DNA from: Bacillota bacterium
GTDB taxonomy: Bacteria; Bacillota; UBA5301; JAMCQP01
Assembly: GCA_023381695.1 (NCBI GenBank)
Contig: JAMCQP010000039.1
Coordinates: forward strand, 100,010-164,009
Reading direction: 5' to 3'
Length of the DNA: 64,000 bases
The position numbers and the translations under genes were made by a program. The first letter of the stretch is position 1. Each line of letters starts with the position of its first letter. Of this stretch, positions 50,639-59,148 are shown piece after piece. The notes under the pieces are model-generated. The model searched no databases and was not told the origin of the DNA. It saw only the letters and a program-made list of their open reading frames with translations.

Positions 50639-51960
50639 TAGACCTTCTCCCTCCCCGAAACCAGCCCCAAAAGCCCCACCAGGATAAAGTTGGTCACCAG
50701 CGAGCTCCCGCCGTAGCTCACAAAAGGAAGCGTAATCCCGGTCAAAGGGATTAGCCTGGTGACCCCGCCGGCGATCACCAGAGTCTGAATGGCCAGGATG
50801 CTGGTCAACCCCGCGGCCATCAAAAGACCGAAATCATCCTGGGTGGACAATGCCACCCCAAACCCGCGCCAGATCAAAAGCGACAGGGCCAGAAGCACCG
50901 CCAGGGCCCCGGCCAGCCCCAGTTCCTCGCCGATGGCGGCAAAGATAAAATCCGTCTCCACCGCGGGGATCAATTCCGGGTGGCCCAGGCCGAGCCCGGA
51001 GCCGAAGATCCCCCCGCTTCCCATGGCAAACAACGACTGCACCGTCTGGTACCCCCTGCCGGTTGCCACCGGCCAGGGATTGAGCCAGACTTCAACACGG
51101 ATCCGGATATGCGGGAGCAAGAAGTAGGCCACCGCCACCCCGGCCACGGCCAGAACAAGACCGGAGACCACATAGGAAGCCCTGCTCGTGGCGATGTAGA
51201 TCATCGCCAGCAAGATCCCAAAGTATAACAGGGCCGCTCCCAGGTCGTTCTGGACCACCAGGAGCAGCATCGAGAAGCTCCACATCACCAGAATAGGCCC
51301 GGAGTACCGGATATTCGGAATGAGTATTCCGCCAAAACGGCCGTCCCTGAGGGAGATCAACTCCTTGACCTGATTCAGATACCCGGCCAGAAACAACACC
51401 AGCAAAAGCTTGCCGATCTCCACCGGTTCAAAAACCACCGGGCCAATCGCCAGCCACGCCCTGGCCCCCCCGGCCTGATGGCCCAGGACGACCGTCACCG
51501 TCAACAGGATCAGCCCGACTATTCCCGCCAGGTATCGGTACTGTTCCAGCCAGCGATAGTCGCGCCAGAGCAGGACAACCGCCAGCAGGGCGGCCACCCC
51601 GATGGCCAGCCAGACCAGCTGCAAAAAAGCCAGGTGGGTGTCCAGACGGTAGAGCATCACGAGCCCCAGCCCGCTTAAAAAGGCCACCAGCGGGAGGAGC
51701 GCCTCATCCCCCGCATAACCGGCCCCTCTCAACCCCAGATGGGCAATCAGGAACACCGCCACATACCCTGCTCCAAAGCCGACTACGGTCTTTATCGGCA
51801 CCGGCGCCCCGCGCATTAACGCCCCGGCCAGCGCCGCCAGAGCAAGGCCCAAAAGCGTAATCCCCATCGCCAGAGCCAAAAGGCGGGCCTCTTTTGATCT
51901 TCGTCCCGATCCAGTCACCATTCGCCCCCATCCGGTCGCCATCAGCTTATTCCCTGTCAC
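50638..51960 (-). CDS. FtsW/RodA/SpoVE-family peptidoglycan glycosyltransferase
   Basis: 440 residues with 11 or 12 membrane helices. SEDS landmarks include FEPVEIGKLLLVLFLAGYL, QNDLGAALLYFGI, ETDFIFAAIGEELG and the final GITLPFVSYGGSSL. SEDS proteins polymerise lipid II together with a class B PBP, here the next gene. GTG 51960 overlaps the PP2C stop (GTGA). The N-terminal 25 residues are hydrophilic and may begin at a later start codon. Confidence 0.95.
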   Translation of the reverse strand: MTGNKLMATGWGRMVTGSGRRSKEARLLALAMGITLLGLALAALAGALMRGAPVPIKTVVGFGAGYVAVFLIAHLGLRGAGYAGDEALLPLVAFLSGLGLVMLYRLDTHLAFLQLVWLAIGVAALLAVVLLWRDYRWLEQYRYLAGIVGLILLTVTVVLGHQAGGARAWLAIGPVVFEPVEIGKLLLVLFLAGYLNQVKELISLRDGRFGGILIPNIRYSGPILVMWSFSMLLLVVQNDLGAALLYFGILLAMIYIATSRASYVVSGLVLAVAGVAVAYFLLPHIRIRVEVWLNPWPVATGRGYQTVQSLFAMGSGGIFGSGLGLGHPELIPAVETDFIFAAIGEELGLAGALAVLLALSLLIWRGFGVALSTQDDFGLLMAAGLTSILAIQTLVIAGGVTRLIPLTGITLPFVSYGGSSLVTNFILVGLLGLVSGREKV

Positions 51961-53105
51961 CGGCCCAGCTTCTTTGTCCGGCTGAGCAGATCCAGGATCT
52001 GCTTCTCCGCGTCATTGCGGTTCTCCACAATGACCCCCCTGCGCAGGCTCTCCCGGTATCGTGGAATGACGTCCTCCTCGGTAAAATCGGTGGAAGCGGC
52101 CAGCCGGTAAAACTTGAACGGCCCAAACCCCAGCGGCAAGCCCTGAAAGACGCTGACCCTCCCGTCGTTCAGAGCAATAAAATATACATTATTGAGGTAA
52201 AGAGAAAAGGAGATTCCGGCCACCAGCCCCACCAGCAGCAAGGCCCCCAAAAGCAGGTAGATACTGCGTATCCGCGGCCGGGAAGGCTGCTTCGCCGCTC
52301 CCACCGGTTCCAAAGTCACCGCCGGGGCACAGATCATCTCGTCCAGCGCGGTGAGATCCTCGACGTGGGCGGTATCTTCGAAGATCTTCTCCAGCCCTTC
52401 CTGGGGCGGCAACATATAAACCACAATCACGCTGATGTTATCCGGCCCTCCACGCTCGTTGGCCATCCGCACCAGGGCGTCCGCGGCAGCCTGAGGGTGA
52501 ACGCACCGTTCAACCACCTCGCGGATCTCCTCGGCGGTTACCTGGCCGGTGAGCCCGTCGGTGCAGAGCACCAGCACATCGTCCAGCTGGACCCGAAACT
52601 CCACCAGATCCACTTCCACCTGAGGATCGGTCCCCACCGCCCTGGTAAGCAAGTTGCGTTGAGGGTGAATCATCGCCTCGTCCTCGGTTATGCTCCCGCT
52701 GCGTTTCAGTTCCCCCACCACCGAATGGTCGGCGGTGACCTGCTGGATCGCCCCGTCACTGATGTGGTAGGCACGGCTGTCCCCCACGTGGACAATATAA
52801 ATCCGATCCTCCAGCACCTTGGCGGCGGTAACCGTGGTCCCCATGCCCCGGTACTGTTCGTTGGACTCGGCCAGGGCGTAGATCTTTTGATTTGCGGTCT
52901 CCACGGCGTGGCGAAGGCTGTCGCCAGGATTATGGCCGTCATAGGGGAAATGCTCCAGGGTCTGGATCACCACCGAGCTGGCCACTTCTCCGGCCTCGTG
53001 GCCGCCCATCCCGTCCGCAACCGCAAAAAAGCTTGGCAGCACACAATACGCATCCTCATTGGTCTGGCGAACCTTCCCTTTATCTGTTGCCGCACCGACC
53101 CGCAT
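51957..53105 (-). CDS. stp: PP2C-family serine/threonine phosphatase, membrane-anchored
   Basis: 382 residues. The PP2C domain (about 1-235) has metal-binding ADGMGGHEAGE, VGDSRAYH and ERGGPDNISVIV. Unlike the short PrpC/Stp of Bacillus it continues through a linker to one membrane helix (about 280-300) and an 80-residue extracytoplasmic C-terminus. It reverses PrkC phosphorylation. I chose ATG 53105 because GAGGTG lies 6 nt upstream; GTG 53114 overlaps the FHA stop. Confidence 0.94.
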   Translation of the reverse strand: MRVGAATDKGKVRQTNEDAYCVLPSFFAVADGMGGHEAGEVASSVVIQTLEHFPYDGHNPGDSLRHAVETANQKIYALAESNEQYRGMGTTVTAAKVLEDRIYIVHVGDSRAYHISDGAIQQVTADHSVVGELKRSGSITEDEAMIHPQRNLLTRAVGTDPQVEVDLVEFRVQLDDVLVLCTDGLTGQVTAEEIREVVERCVHPQAAADALVRMANERGGPDNISVIVVYMLPPQEGLEKIFEDTAHVEDLTALDEMICAPAVTLEPVGAAKQPSRPRIRSIYLLLGALLLVGLVAGISFSLYLNNVYFIALNDGRVSVFQGLPLGFGPFKFYRLAASTDFTEEDVIPRYRESLRRGVIVENRNDAEKQILDLLSRTKKLGR

Positions 53106-53110
53106 CCTGG

Positions 53111-53677
53111 TCACCTCGCAAACTCAAAAACCGTATCGCCAAGCGCGATCTTATCCCCAAAACGCAACTTATGCGGCTTTTTCAGCCGTCTTCCGTTCAA
53201 AAAGGTCCCGTTGGTGCTGCCCGCGTCCTCCACCCAGTAGCCGCCGTCTTGCCGGTAAATCCGGGCGTGCCGGCCTGAAACAAAAGATTCCATAACCACG
53301 ATCCGGTTGTCGGGGTTTTGGCCAATGCTGGCGCCCTCCCCCAGGGGAACCGCTTGGCCCGCCTCGATAGCCCGCTCCTGCCCGTCAGGCAGCCGGGCGT
53401 AAATTTCGGCCTGTTCCGGCTTCTTGCGCAGGTAAAGTGCCGGGACGGGCTGGGCGCCCCCTCGATTCCGTTGGTTCCCCCGGCCCCCTCGGCCACCTCC
53501 GGACCGGCCTTCATCTTCTCCCGACCGGCCTTCCACCGGTTGGCCTTCTCCCGATGGCCTGCTTCCCGAGGATATTTCCCCGAGATCCACGGTTACCACC
53601 CGGATCAGCTTGAAAAAAAACCAGTAGATCAAGCCCAAAAAGAGCAACCGGGCCAACCACAACAGGTTTTCAACCAA
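53111..53677 (-). CDS. Membrane-anchored FHA-domain protein
   Basis: 188 residues: an N-terminal membrane helix (about 5-25), a Gly/Arg/Glu-rich low-complexity linker (about 36-75), and a C-terminal FHA domain with GQNPDNRIV, SGRHARI and STNGTFLNG. FHA domains bind phosphothreonine, so this is a likely reader of PrkC sites. It resembles FhaB/FipA of actinobacterial clusters. Start TTG 53677 has GGTGGTG upstream. It overlaps the PP2C region closely (GTGA). Confidence 0.92.
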   Translation of the reverse strand: MVENLLWLARLLFLGLIYWFFFKLIRVVTVDLGEISSGSRPSGEGQPVEGRSGEDEGRSGGGRGGRGNQRNRGGAQPVPALYLRKKPEQAEIYARLPDGQERAIEAGQAVPLGEGASIGQNPDNRIVVMESFVSGRHARIYRQDGGYWVEDAGSTNGTFLNGRRLKKPHKLRFGDKIALGDTVFEFAR

Positions 53678-53679
53678 TT

Positions 53680-54573
53680 TTACACCACCCTAAACTCCAG
53701 GACGGTCTGCCCCACGCGGATCTGTTCTCCGCCCGCCAGCGGCCTCTCCTTGACCGGAACACCGTTGACGAAGGTCCCATTGGTGCTGTTCTGATCCGCA
53801 ATCAGGCAGCCGGCCCCGTCCACCACCAGCACCGCGTGCCGGCGCGACACACTGGCATCCGCCAGGTGAACGTCGCTGGCCGGATCCCGGCCGATGATGC
53901 GCCTGCCGGCGGCCAGCCGGAAGACCTGGTCCTTTTCGGGGCCGGAACGGATCGTCACCTCGCAGAGAACCTTCTCTTCGGGAACCGTCTGATGCCGGAT
54001 GGAAAAGACCATTGTCCCTCCGGTATCATCATCCGTCCCTCCGGTATGATCATCCGTCCCTCCGGCGGCATCCTTGCCTTCACGTATTTCTTCCTTCTCC
54101 GGAGAAATTCCTCCTGGAGTTTCCGGGGATGCTTCGTCGTCTCGAACTCGCTCACTCTGACCCCGGCCGCCTTCGCCCCCGGCCTCCTCACCCTGGCCGT
54201 CCTTTCCGGGAGCGAATTCCGCGTCGACGGAAAACTGCCCGGCGGCAAGCGTCTCCTTGAGAACGAGTTCAATCTTCAAAGGGCCTACCATCAGCAGATT
54301 ATCGCCCTTGAAACGTTTTTTGAGGTATCCCTCCAGCTCCTCAATAAGCGGGGCGGTAAAGGTGACCAGGCTCTGATAGTCCTCCTGGTTTAAACCGATC
54401 CGGTAAAGGTTCGGCACATACGTGCGGGACACGCTGACCCGCCGGTGGTCCTCCATGGCCCTGACCAGCTGCCTGGCCAGTTCCACGGGCTGGACCTTGC
54501 CTGAATAACCCCGCTTGAAGATTCCTTCGATATTCTTCTCCAGCCAGCGTTCCAGCCGCATGAACAAGGCCAT
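53680..54573 (-). CDS. DUF3662/FHA-domain protein (FhaA-like)
   Basis: 297 residues. The N-terminal 120 residues are the DUF3662 (FhaA_N) domain, starting MRLERWLEKNIEGIF. A low-complexity acidic linker with the heptad-like repeat GGTDDxT (three copies, about 185-200) follows, then an FHA domain with IGRDPASDVHL, SRRHAVL and STNGTFVNG. In mycobacteria FhaA binds phosphorylated wall-synthesis proteins. Its ATG overlaps the rlmN stop by one base. Confidence 0.93.
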   Translation of the reverse strand: MALFMRLERWLEKNIEGIFKRGYSGKVQPVELARQLVRAMEDHRRVSVSRTYVPNLYRIGLNQEDYQSLVTFTAPLIEELEGYLKKRFKGDNLLMVGPLKIELVLKETLAAGQFSVDAEFAPGKDGQGEEAGGEGGRGQSERVRDDEASPETPGGISPEKEEIREGKDAAGGTDDHTGGTDDDTGGTMVFSIRHQTVPEEKVLCEVTIRSGPEKDQVFRLAAGRRIIGRDPASDVHLADASVSRRHAVLVVDGAGCLIADQNSTNGTFVNGVPVKERPLAGGEQIRVGQTVLEFRVV

Positions 54574-55655
54574 TACTTCTCCCCCATTCCGGATTCCAGC
54601 ATCGCTCTTCGCCGGAGTTGGCCGCAGGCGGCGTCAATGTCGCCGCCCATCTCACGCCTGACGGTGGTCTCTATCCCTTCTTCCTCGAGGATGGCCTGAA
54701 ATCGTCTGACAGTCTCCAGGCTGCTGCGGGCTATCCCCCGTTCCGCCACCGGGTTGAGCGGGATGAGGTTCACATGGCAGAGCATCCCGCGCAAAAGCCC
54801 GGCCAGCTGGCGGGCCTGCTCCCCGGAATCGTTGATGCCGTCCATCATCGCATACTCGAAGGTGATCCGCCGCCCGGTCCGCTGGATATAATCGCGGCAT
54901 GCCGGCAGCAACTCCCCTATTGGAAAACGCCGGTTTACCGGCATTAGTTCCGAGCGCAGCGCGTCGTTTGGCGCATGCAGGGATACGGACAGGGTAATCG
55001 GCAGTTCCTCCCCGGCCAGCCGGCGGATCTGCTCCGACAACCCGCTGGTGGAGACGGTCAGGTGCCGGTACCCGATATTCAGTCCCTCGGGGCTGTTCAG
55101 AAGCCTCAGAGCCCCCACCGTGGCCGCATAGTTTTCCAGCGGCTCGCCGGTCCCCATGAAGACCACGCTGGAAATCCGCTTCTCCTCCGCCGCAAGCTCC
55201 CTCTGCGCCGTCACCACCTGGTCGACGATCTCACCCACCGAAAGGTCGCGTATCCGCCCTCCCAGCGTGGAAGCGCAAAACCGGCAGCCCATGGCGCATC
55301 CGACCTGGGTGGAGACGCAGAAACTGTTGCCGTAATCATGGCGCATCAGCACCCCTTCACAGGTATTTCCATCGCCCAACATGAAGAGATACTTGACCGT
55401 CCCATCTCCGACCGACTCCTGCCGGCGCGCCACCGTGACGGCGTTGACTATTGCCGCGCTCTCCAGCTTCTGGCGCAGTTTGAGGCTCAGATCCGTCATC
55501 TGGTCAAAGGTGGTCGCCTGGCGTTGATAGAGCCAGCCCATGAGCTGGACGGCCCGGAAAGAGCGCTCGCCCATTCCGCTGAAAAAATCTTCGAGTTCCG
55601 CCCGGGAAAGGTCCTTGAGCAAGACCTTCCCGGCGGGTTTCATCTTATCCGGCAT
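54573..55655 (-). CDS. rlmN: Dual-specificity 23S rRNA/tRNA adenine-C2 methyltransferase RlmN
   Basis: 360-residue radical-SAM enzyme forming m2A2503 in 23S rRNA and m2A37 in tRNA. The cluster motif CAMGCRFC is at about 116-123. The methyl-carrying cysteine near the C-terminus lies in AACGQLR. GEPLENY and NLIPLNPV are also typical. It heads the rlmN-fhaA-fhaB-stp-ftsW-pbpA-prkC transcript and is divergent from the tRNA gene. Confidence 0.96.
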   Translation of the reverse strand: MPDKMKPAGKVLLKDLSRAELEDFFSGMGERSFRAVQLMGWLYQRQATTFDQMTDLSLKLRQKLESAAIVNAVTVARRQESVGDGTVKYLFMLGDGNTCEGVLMRHDYGNSFCVSTQVGCAMGCRFCASTLGGRIRDLSVGEIVDQVVTAQRELAAEEKRISSVVFMGTGEPLENYAATVGALRLLNSPEGLNIGYRHLTVSTSGLSEQIRRLAGEELPITLSVSLHAPNDALRSELMPVNRRFPIGELLPACRDYIQRTGRRITFEYAMMDGINDSGEQARQLAGLLRGMLCHVNLIPLNPVAERGIARSSLETVRRFQAILEEEGIETTVRREMGGDIDAACGQLRRRAMLESGMGEK

Positions 55656-55761
55656 GCCTTTGTTTCCACACCTTGCGCTTCCATACCTTGTACTTCGCTT
55701 CCCGGCCCGTTTCGCCTTCTTATTCTGTGAAAAAAAAGGAAAGCCATACGAAACCGGCTCC

Positions 55762-55790
55762 TTGACAAAACGGCAACTTTGCGGTACAAT
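55762..55790 (+). promoter_or_regulatory. SigA-type promoter of tRNA-Pro
   Basis: TTGACA (55762-55767) and TACAAT (55785-55790) with a 17-nt spacer, ending 25 nt before the mature tRNA. It is one of the strongest promoters in the window. Confidence 0.9.
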
Positions 55791-55815
55791 ACATATTGCT
55801 TTCGTTAATAAGCCA

Positions 55816-55892
<77 letters not shown>

Positions 55893-55905
55893 TTTGCGAG
55901 ATTAA

Positions 55906-55936
55906 GGACCGCACCGGTTGGCGGCGGTCCTTTTTT
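55906..55936 (+). terminator. Terminator of tRNA-Pro, between convergent tRNA and spo0A-type gene
   Basis: The 7-bp stem GGACCGC / GCGGTCC with an 11-nt loop is followed by TTTTTT on the plus strand. On the minus strand it could also stop transcription from the regulator gene. Confidence 0.9.
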
Positions 55937-55959
55937 ATTTCCCTCAGCTGATTCTCCCC

Positions 55960-56787
55960 TCAACTGGCTCGCATCCTGAGCCGCAACTGATCCGCCACCT
56001 TGGCGATCATCAGGGAGTTCGAAGGAAATCTGCCCTTGGTGGAAATGGCGCTCCTGCCCACGATGCTCATGATATAGTCCCGGTTGCCGTACCGCCAGGC
56101 GGTGATGATGGCATTGCGGATCGCGGCCTCCACCCCGCCGTTGGTCGTCTGGTATTTGGTCGCAATCTTGGGGTAGAGCATCTTGGTCAGGTTGCCGCCC
56201 AGGATGCCGTCCTCCTCCAGAACCAGCACCACCGCGTCCCGCATGTAGTTATAACCTTTAAAGTGCGCCGGAATGCCCATGGAATGAATAATCTCGGTCA
56301 CCATTGAATGCAGGTCCTTGCGGGCCGCCGCCACCGGAACCGCGGCGGATTTGGCTCCCTCTGGCGTGGCGCCGCTTGCGGCGTGCTGATGACCGCCGTC
56401 GCTGATCATCGAGTTGGTGTCATCGGCGAACTGCCGGATTCGCGTCGCCAGGAGATCCATGTCAAAGGGTTTGATAATGTAATAGTCCGCGCCAAGCCTG
56501 GTGAGCTTGAGAATCAGGTCCTCCCGGCCAAAGGCGGTAAGAATGATGATCTTGGGCCGTTTGGACAGGTTCATCCCCGGCAGTCTCTCCAGCACCCCCA
56601 GCCCGTCCAGGATCGGCATGGTAATGTCCAGGATCACCACATCCGGGAGATGCTTCTCAATTAACTTCAAAGCCTGCTCCCCGTCATAAGCCGCGGCCAC
56701 CAGTTCAATGTCGTCCTGCCGCTGGAAAAATCGCGCCAGAATCTCGCAGAGCTCCACATTGTTATCCGCCAGCAACACCCGAATCAT
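55960..56787 (-). CDS. spo0A: Spo0A-family sporulation response regulator, divergent
   Basis: 275 residues. The receiver domain has phosphorylation site D54 (VILDITMP), LTAFG and KPFDM. After a linker (about 120-160) comes the Spo0A-type DNA-binding domain (LHSMVTEIIHSMGIPAHFKGY to the C-terminus). Two deviations stand out. The acidic pair near residue 8 reads ADNN, not ADDN. The recognition helix reads GGVEAAIR where B. subtilis has SRVERAIR, so an arginine that contacts 0A boxes is alanine. It is probably the Spo0A orthologue, but with altered specificity or as a paralogue. Start ATG 56787 has GGAGG upstream; a 0A-box-like CGTCGAA lies about 55 nt upstream on the same strand. Confidence 0.9.
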   Translation of the reverse strand: MIRVLLADNNVELCEILARFFQRQDDIELVAAAYDGEQALKLIEKHLPDVVILDITMPILDGLGVLERLPGMNLSKRPKIIILTAFGREDLILKLTRLGADYYIIKPFDMDLLATRIRQFADDTNSMISDGGHQHAASGATPEGAKSAAVPVAAARKDLHSMVTEIIHSMGIPAHFKGYNYMRDAVVLVLEEDGILGGNLTKMLYPKIATKYQTTNGGVEAAIRNAIITAWRYGNRDYIMSIVGRSAISTKGRFPSNSLMIAKVADQLRLRMRAS

Positions 56788-56904
56788 GTGTCCTCCCCCT
56801 CTTGCGCCAACCTTTTTTATCTGGAGGAGAGATTCGACGCGTAGACTGGATTCCCTTTTTTTCTCATCCCGGAAACTGTGGAATCGGTTTAAAACCCGGC
56901 TTTC

Positions 56905-58356
56905 TCACTCCAGCTTTCTCATCCTGGCGGCAAAAAACCCGTCGGTTCCGTGCCGGTGCGGGCAAAGCCGCAAATACCCATGATCCGTAATCTGTTTTGC
57001 GACCTCCCCGGCCATCCAGGGCCATCTTTCCCCGAGGAAGATCCCGATCTCCTCGCGGGCGAAGTCCGGGTGATCCGCCAGGAATCTTTCCACCACCTCA
57101 TCATTTTCCGCGGGCTCCACGGTACAGGTGCTGTAGACCAGGACCCCGCCGGGTTTCAAGCAGGCCGCGGCGCTCTCCAGGATCTCCGACTGCAGGCGGG
57201 GAAACGCCGCCAGGCTTTCCGGCGATTTGCGCCACCTGGCGTCGGCCCGGCGACGCAACACCCCGAGCCCGGAGCACGGGGCATCCACCAGCACCCGGTC
57301 GTACTTTGCCCGGTGGGCCGGGTCATCCCCCAGCCGGCGCGCGTCGGCCAGGAGCGTCCGGACCATCCCGATTCCCAGCCGGGAACAGTTTTCCGCCACC
57401 AGCCGAAGCTTGTGCTCGTGATCGTCGACCGCAACTACAACGCCCTGGTCTTGCATCAGTTGAGCCAGGTGCGTGGTCTTCCCCCCGGGGGCGCTGCAGG
57501 TATCCAGCACCTCGACCCCCGGCCGGGGGTCGAGAAGGTGGGCCACCAGCATCGAACTTTCATCCTGGGCATAGCCGAGCCCCCTTTCAAGGGCTTCAAA
57601 TACGGGTTCACCCGACGCCAGAGGCTCTTCGGCCTTCGGATCAGCTTCGTCCTTCAAATCAGTTTCACCCGCCGAGCCGGAGCCCACCTCCACGCTTCTG
57701 CGCAGGCGGAGCCCCTCCGGAGCAAAGTTTACCGGTTCGGCATCCACCCCGGCGGCGGTGAAACGCTGCTTCAGCTCCTCCGGCGAAATTTTCAGGGTGT
57801 TGGCCCGCATCGTAAGCGGTGGGGGAAGATTGTTGGCCGCAAGCATGGCGGCGGTCTCATCAAAGCCCCAGCGTTTCAGCCAGAGCTCCACCAGCCATCT
57901 GGGATGGGAGTAGGCCACCGCCAGATGCTCCACGGGATCGATCTTTGGCGAAGGCATCGCCAGATCCGGAAGCTTTCGGACCAGATTGCGCAACACCCCG
58001 TTTACGAAGCGCGCCGTACCCTGGTGGCCGTGTTTCTTCGCCAGCTCCACCGCCTCGTTGCCGGCCACCGCCGCGGGCACCGAGGACAGGTATTTGATCT
58101 GGTAAACAGCCATCCTCAGTATGTTCCTGATCCAGGGCGTCATCTTGCTTACCGGACGGTCGGAAAACCGTTCGATGATCCAGTCCAGGGTAAGCAAGCG
58201 GCGGACCGTACCGTAAACCACCTCGGTAATAAAGGCCCTGTCCGCGGGGGCAGGGCCATACTTTCTCAGGTGGCGATCCAGAGCAATATTTGCATAGGCT
58301 TCATTTGCATCGATCTCGCGGAGGATCTCCAGTGCGACTTCCCGCGCGGCAACCAT
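56905..58356 (-). CDS. rsmB: 16S rRNA m5C967 methyltransferase RsmB
   Basis: 483 residues: an N-terminal NusB-like helical RNA-binding domain (1-140) and a Rossmann methyltransferase. SAM motif I is DTCSAPGGKTTH, and the two catalytic cysteines are in DAPCSGLG and YSTCTVEP. An Asp/Glu/Lys-rich insertion (about 228-255) with short repeats is unusual. It lies downstream of the zinc-peptidase gene in the priA-def-fmt operon. Confidence 0.95.
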   Translation of the reverse strand: MVAAREVALEILREIDANEAYANIALDRHLRKYGPAPADRAFITEVVYGTVRRLLTLDWIIERFSDRPVSKMTPWIRNILRMAVYQIKYLSSVPAAVAGNEAVELAKKHGHQGTARFVNGVLRNLVRKLPDLAMPSPKIDPVEHLAVAYSHPRWLVELWLKRWGFDETAAMLAANNLPPPLTMRANTLKISPEELKQRFTAAGVDAEPVNFAPEGLRLRRSVEVGSGSAGETDLKDEADPKAEEPLASGEPVFEALERGLGYAQDESSMLVAHLLDPRPGVEVLDTCSAPGGKTTHLAQLMQDQGVVVAVDDHEHKLRLVAENCSRLGIGMVRTLLADARRLGDDPAHRAKYDRVLVDAPCSGLGVLRRRADARWRKSPESLAAFPRLQSEILESAAACLKPGGVLVYSTCTVEPAENDEVVERFLADHPDFAREEIGIFLGERWPWMAGEVAKQITDHGYLRLCPHRHGTDGFFAARMRKLE

Positions 58357-58417
58357 TCACTCACCGACCTAACGCTCTTATTCGCCGGCCTCAACGTTCA
58401 CGGAGATTGCGACCCGC

Positions 58418-59116
58418 CTAACGCTCGCGGAGATTACGCAGGAACAGCAGCCGCACCAGTTGCAAGGCCGCCATGGCCGTGGCCGCCACATAAGTCATGG
58501 CTGCGGCGCTCAGCACCCGCCTGGTGTCGCCGACCTCATCGCGGGCGATGTACCCGCCGGCCTCCAGCATCGCCATGGCCCGGCGGCTGGCGTTGTACTC
58601 CACCGGCAGGGTGATGACCTGGAAAAGAAGCGCTCCCAGAAAGAGCAGGATCCCCAGATCCATCAGAACTCCCCCCGCCCCCCGCGGAAAGAGAAAACCG
58701 ATGAAGAAGAGCGGAAAAGCCAGGGTGGAACCGATGTTGGCCACCGGGAAAAGGTTGTTGCGAATGCCCAGAGGCGCGTAATGTTCGGCATGCTGCAGGG
58801 CATGCCCCGTCTCATGGGCCGCCACCCCCAGCGCCGCCAGCGAAGAGCTCTCGTAGACCTCGGGCGACAGCTTGATCACCTGATCCCGCGGATCGTAGTG
58901 ATCCGCCAGGTGGCCGCCGATCTCTTCCACATGAACGTTCTCCGCTCCGTTGCGCGCCAGAAGCTCCCTTGCCACCTGGGCGCCTGTATACCCGCTCCGG
59001 GAACGGACCTGCAGATAGCGATGGAAGGTGCTGTTCACCTTGCTCTGGGCGTAAAAGGCGAAAATCAACGCGGGAATCAGCAAAATATAGGTGGGATCAA
59101 ATCCCCAGAAAAACAT
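58418..59116 (-). CDS. Zinc metallopeptidase of the YugP family
   Basis: 232 residues. An N-terminal helix is followed by the zinc motif HETGHALQH (HExxH), and then three or four membrane helices (VANIGSTLAFPLFFIGFLF and following). The catalytic site faces the membrane. Members are common in Firmicutes next to fmt or rsmB; their substrate is unknown. I chose ATG 59116, with GGAGG 7 nt upstream, over the upstream in-frame ATG. Confidence 0.92.
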   Translation of the reverse strand: MFFWGFDPTYILLIPALIFAFYAQSKVNSTFHRYLQVRSRSGYTGAQVARELLARNGAENVHVEEIGGHLADHYDPRDQVIKLSPEVYESSSLAALGVAAHETGHALQHAEHYAPLGIRNNLFPVANIGSTLAFPLFFIGFLFPRGAGGVLMDLGILLFLGALLFQVITLPVEYNASRRAMAMLEAGGYIARDEVGDTRRVLSAAAMTYVAATAMAALQLVRLLFLRNLRER

Positions 59117-59148
59117 GGTCTCGCCTCCCTTTTGACAACCTGACATCT

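Noticed and set aside
54001..54062. Short repeats as a CRISPR-like array
   Set aside because: The units are contiguous, without spacers, and in frame inside an FHA-protein linker. No CRISPR array or cas gene is seen anywhere in the window.
56788..56904. Strong 0A box controlling the spo0A-type gene
   Set aside because: CGTCGAA is one base off TGTCGAA and occurs once; with the altered recognition helix its meaning is unclear, so I do not list it as a feature.
56950..58614. 554-residue plus-strand open frame
   Set aside because: Antisense to rsmB, whose catalytic cysteines and SAM motif fix the coding strand.
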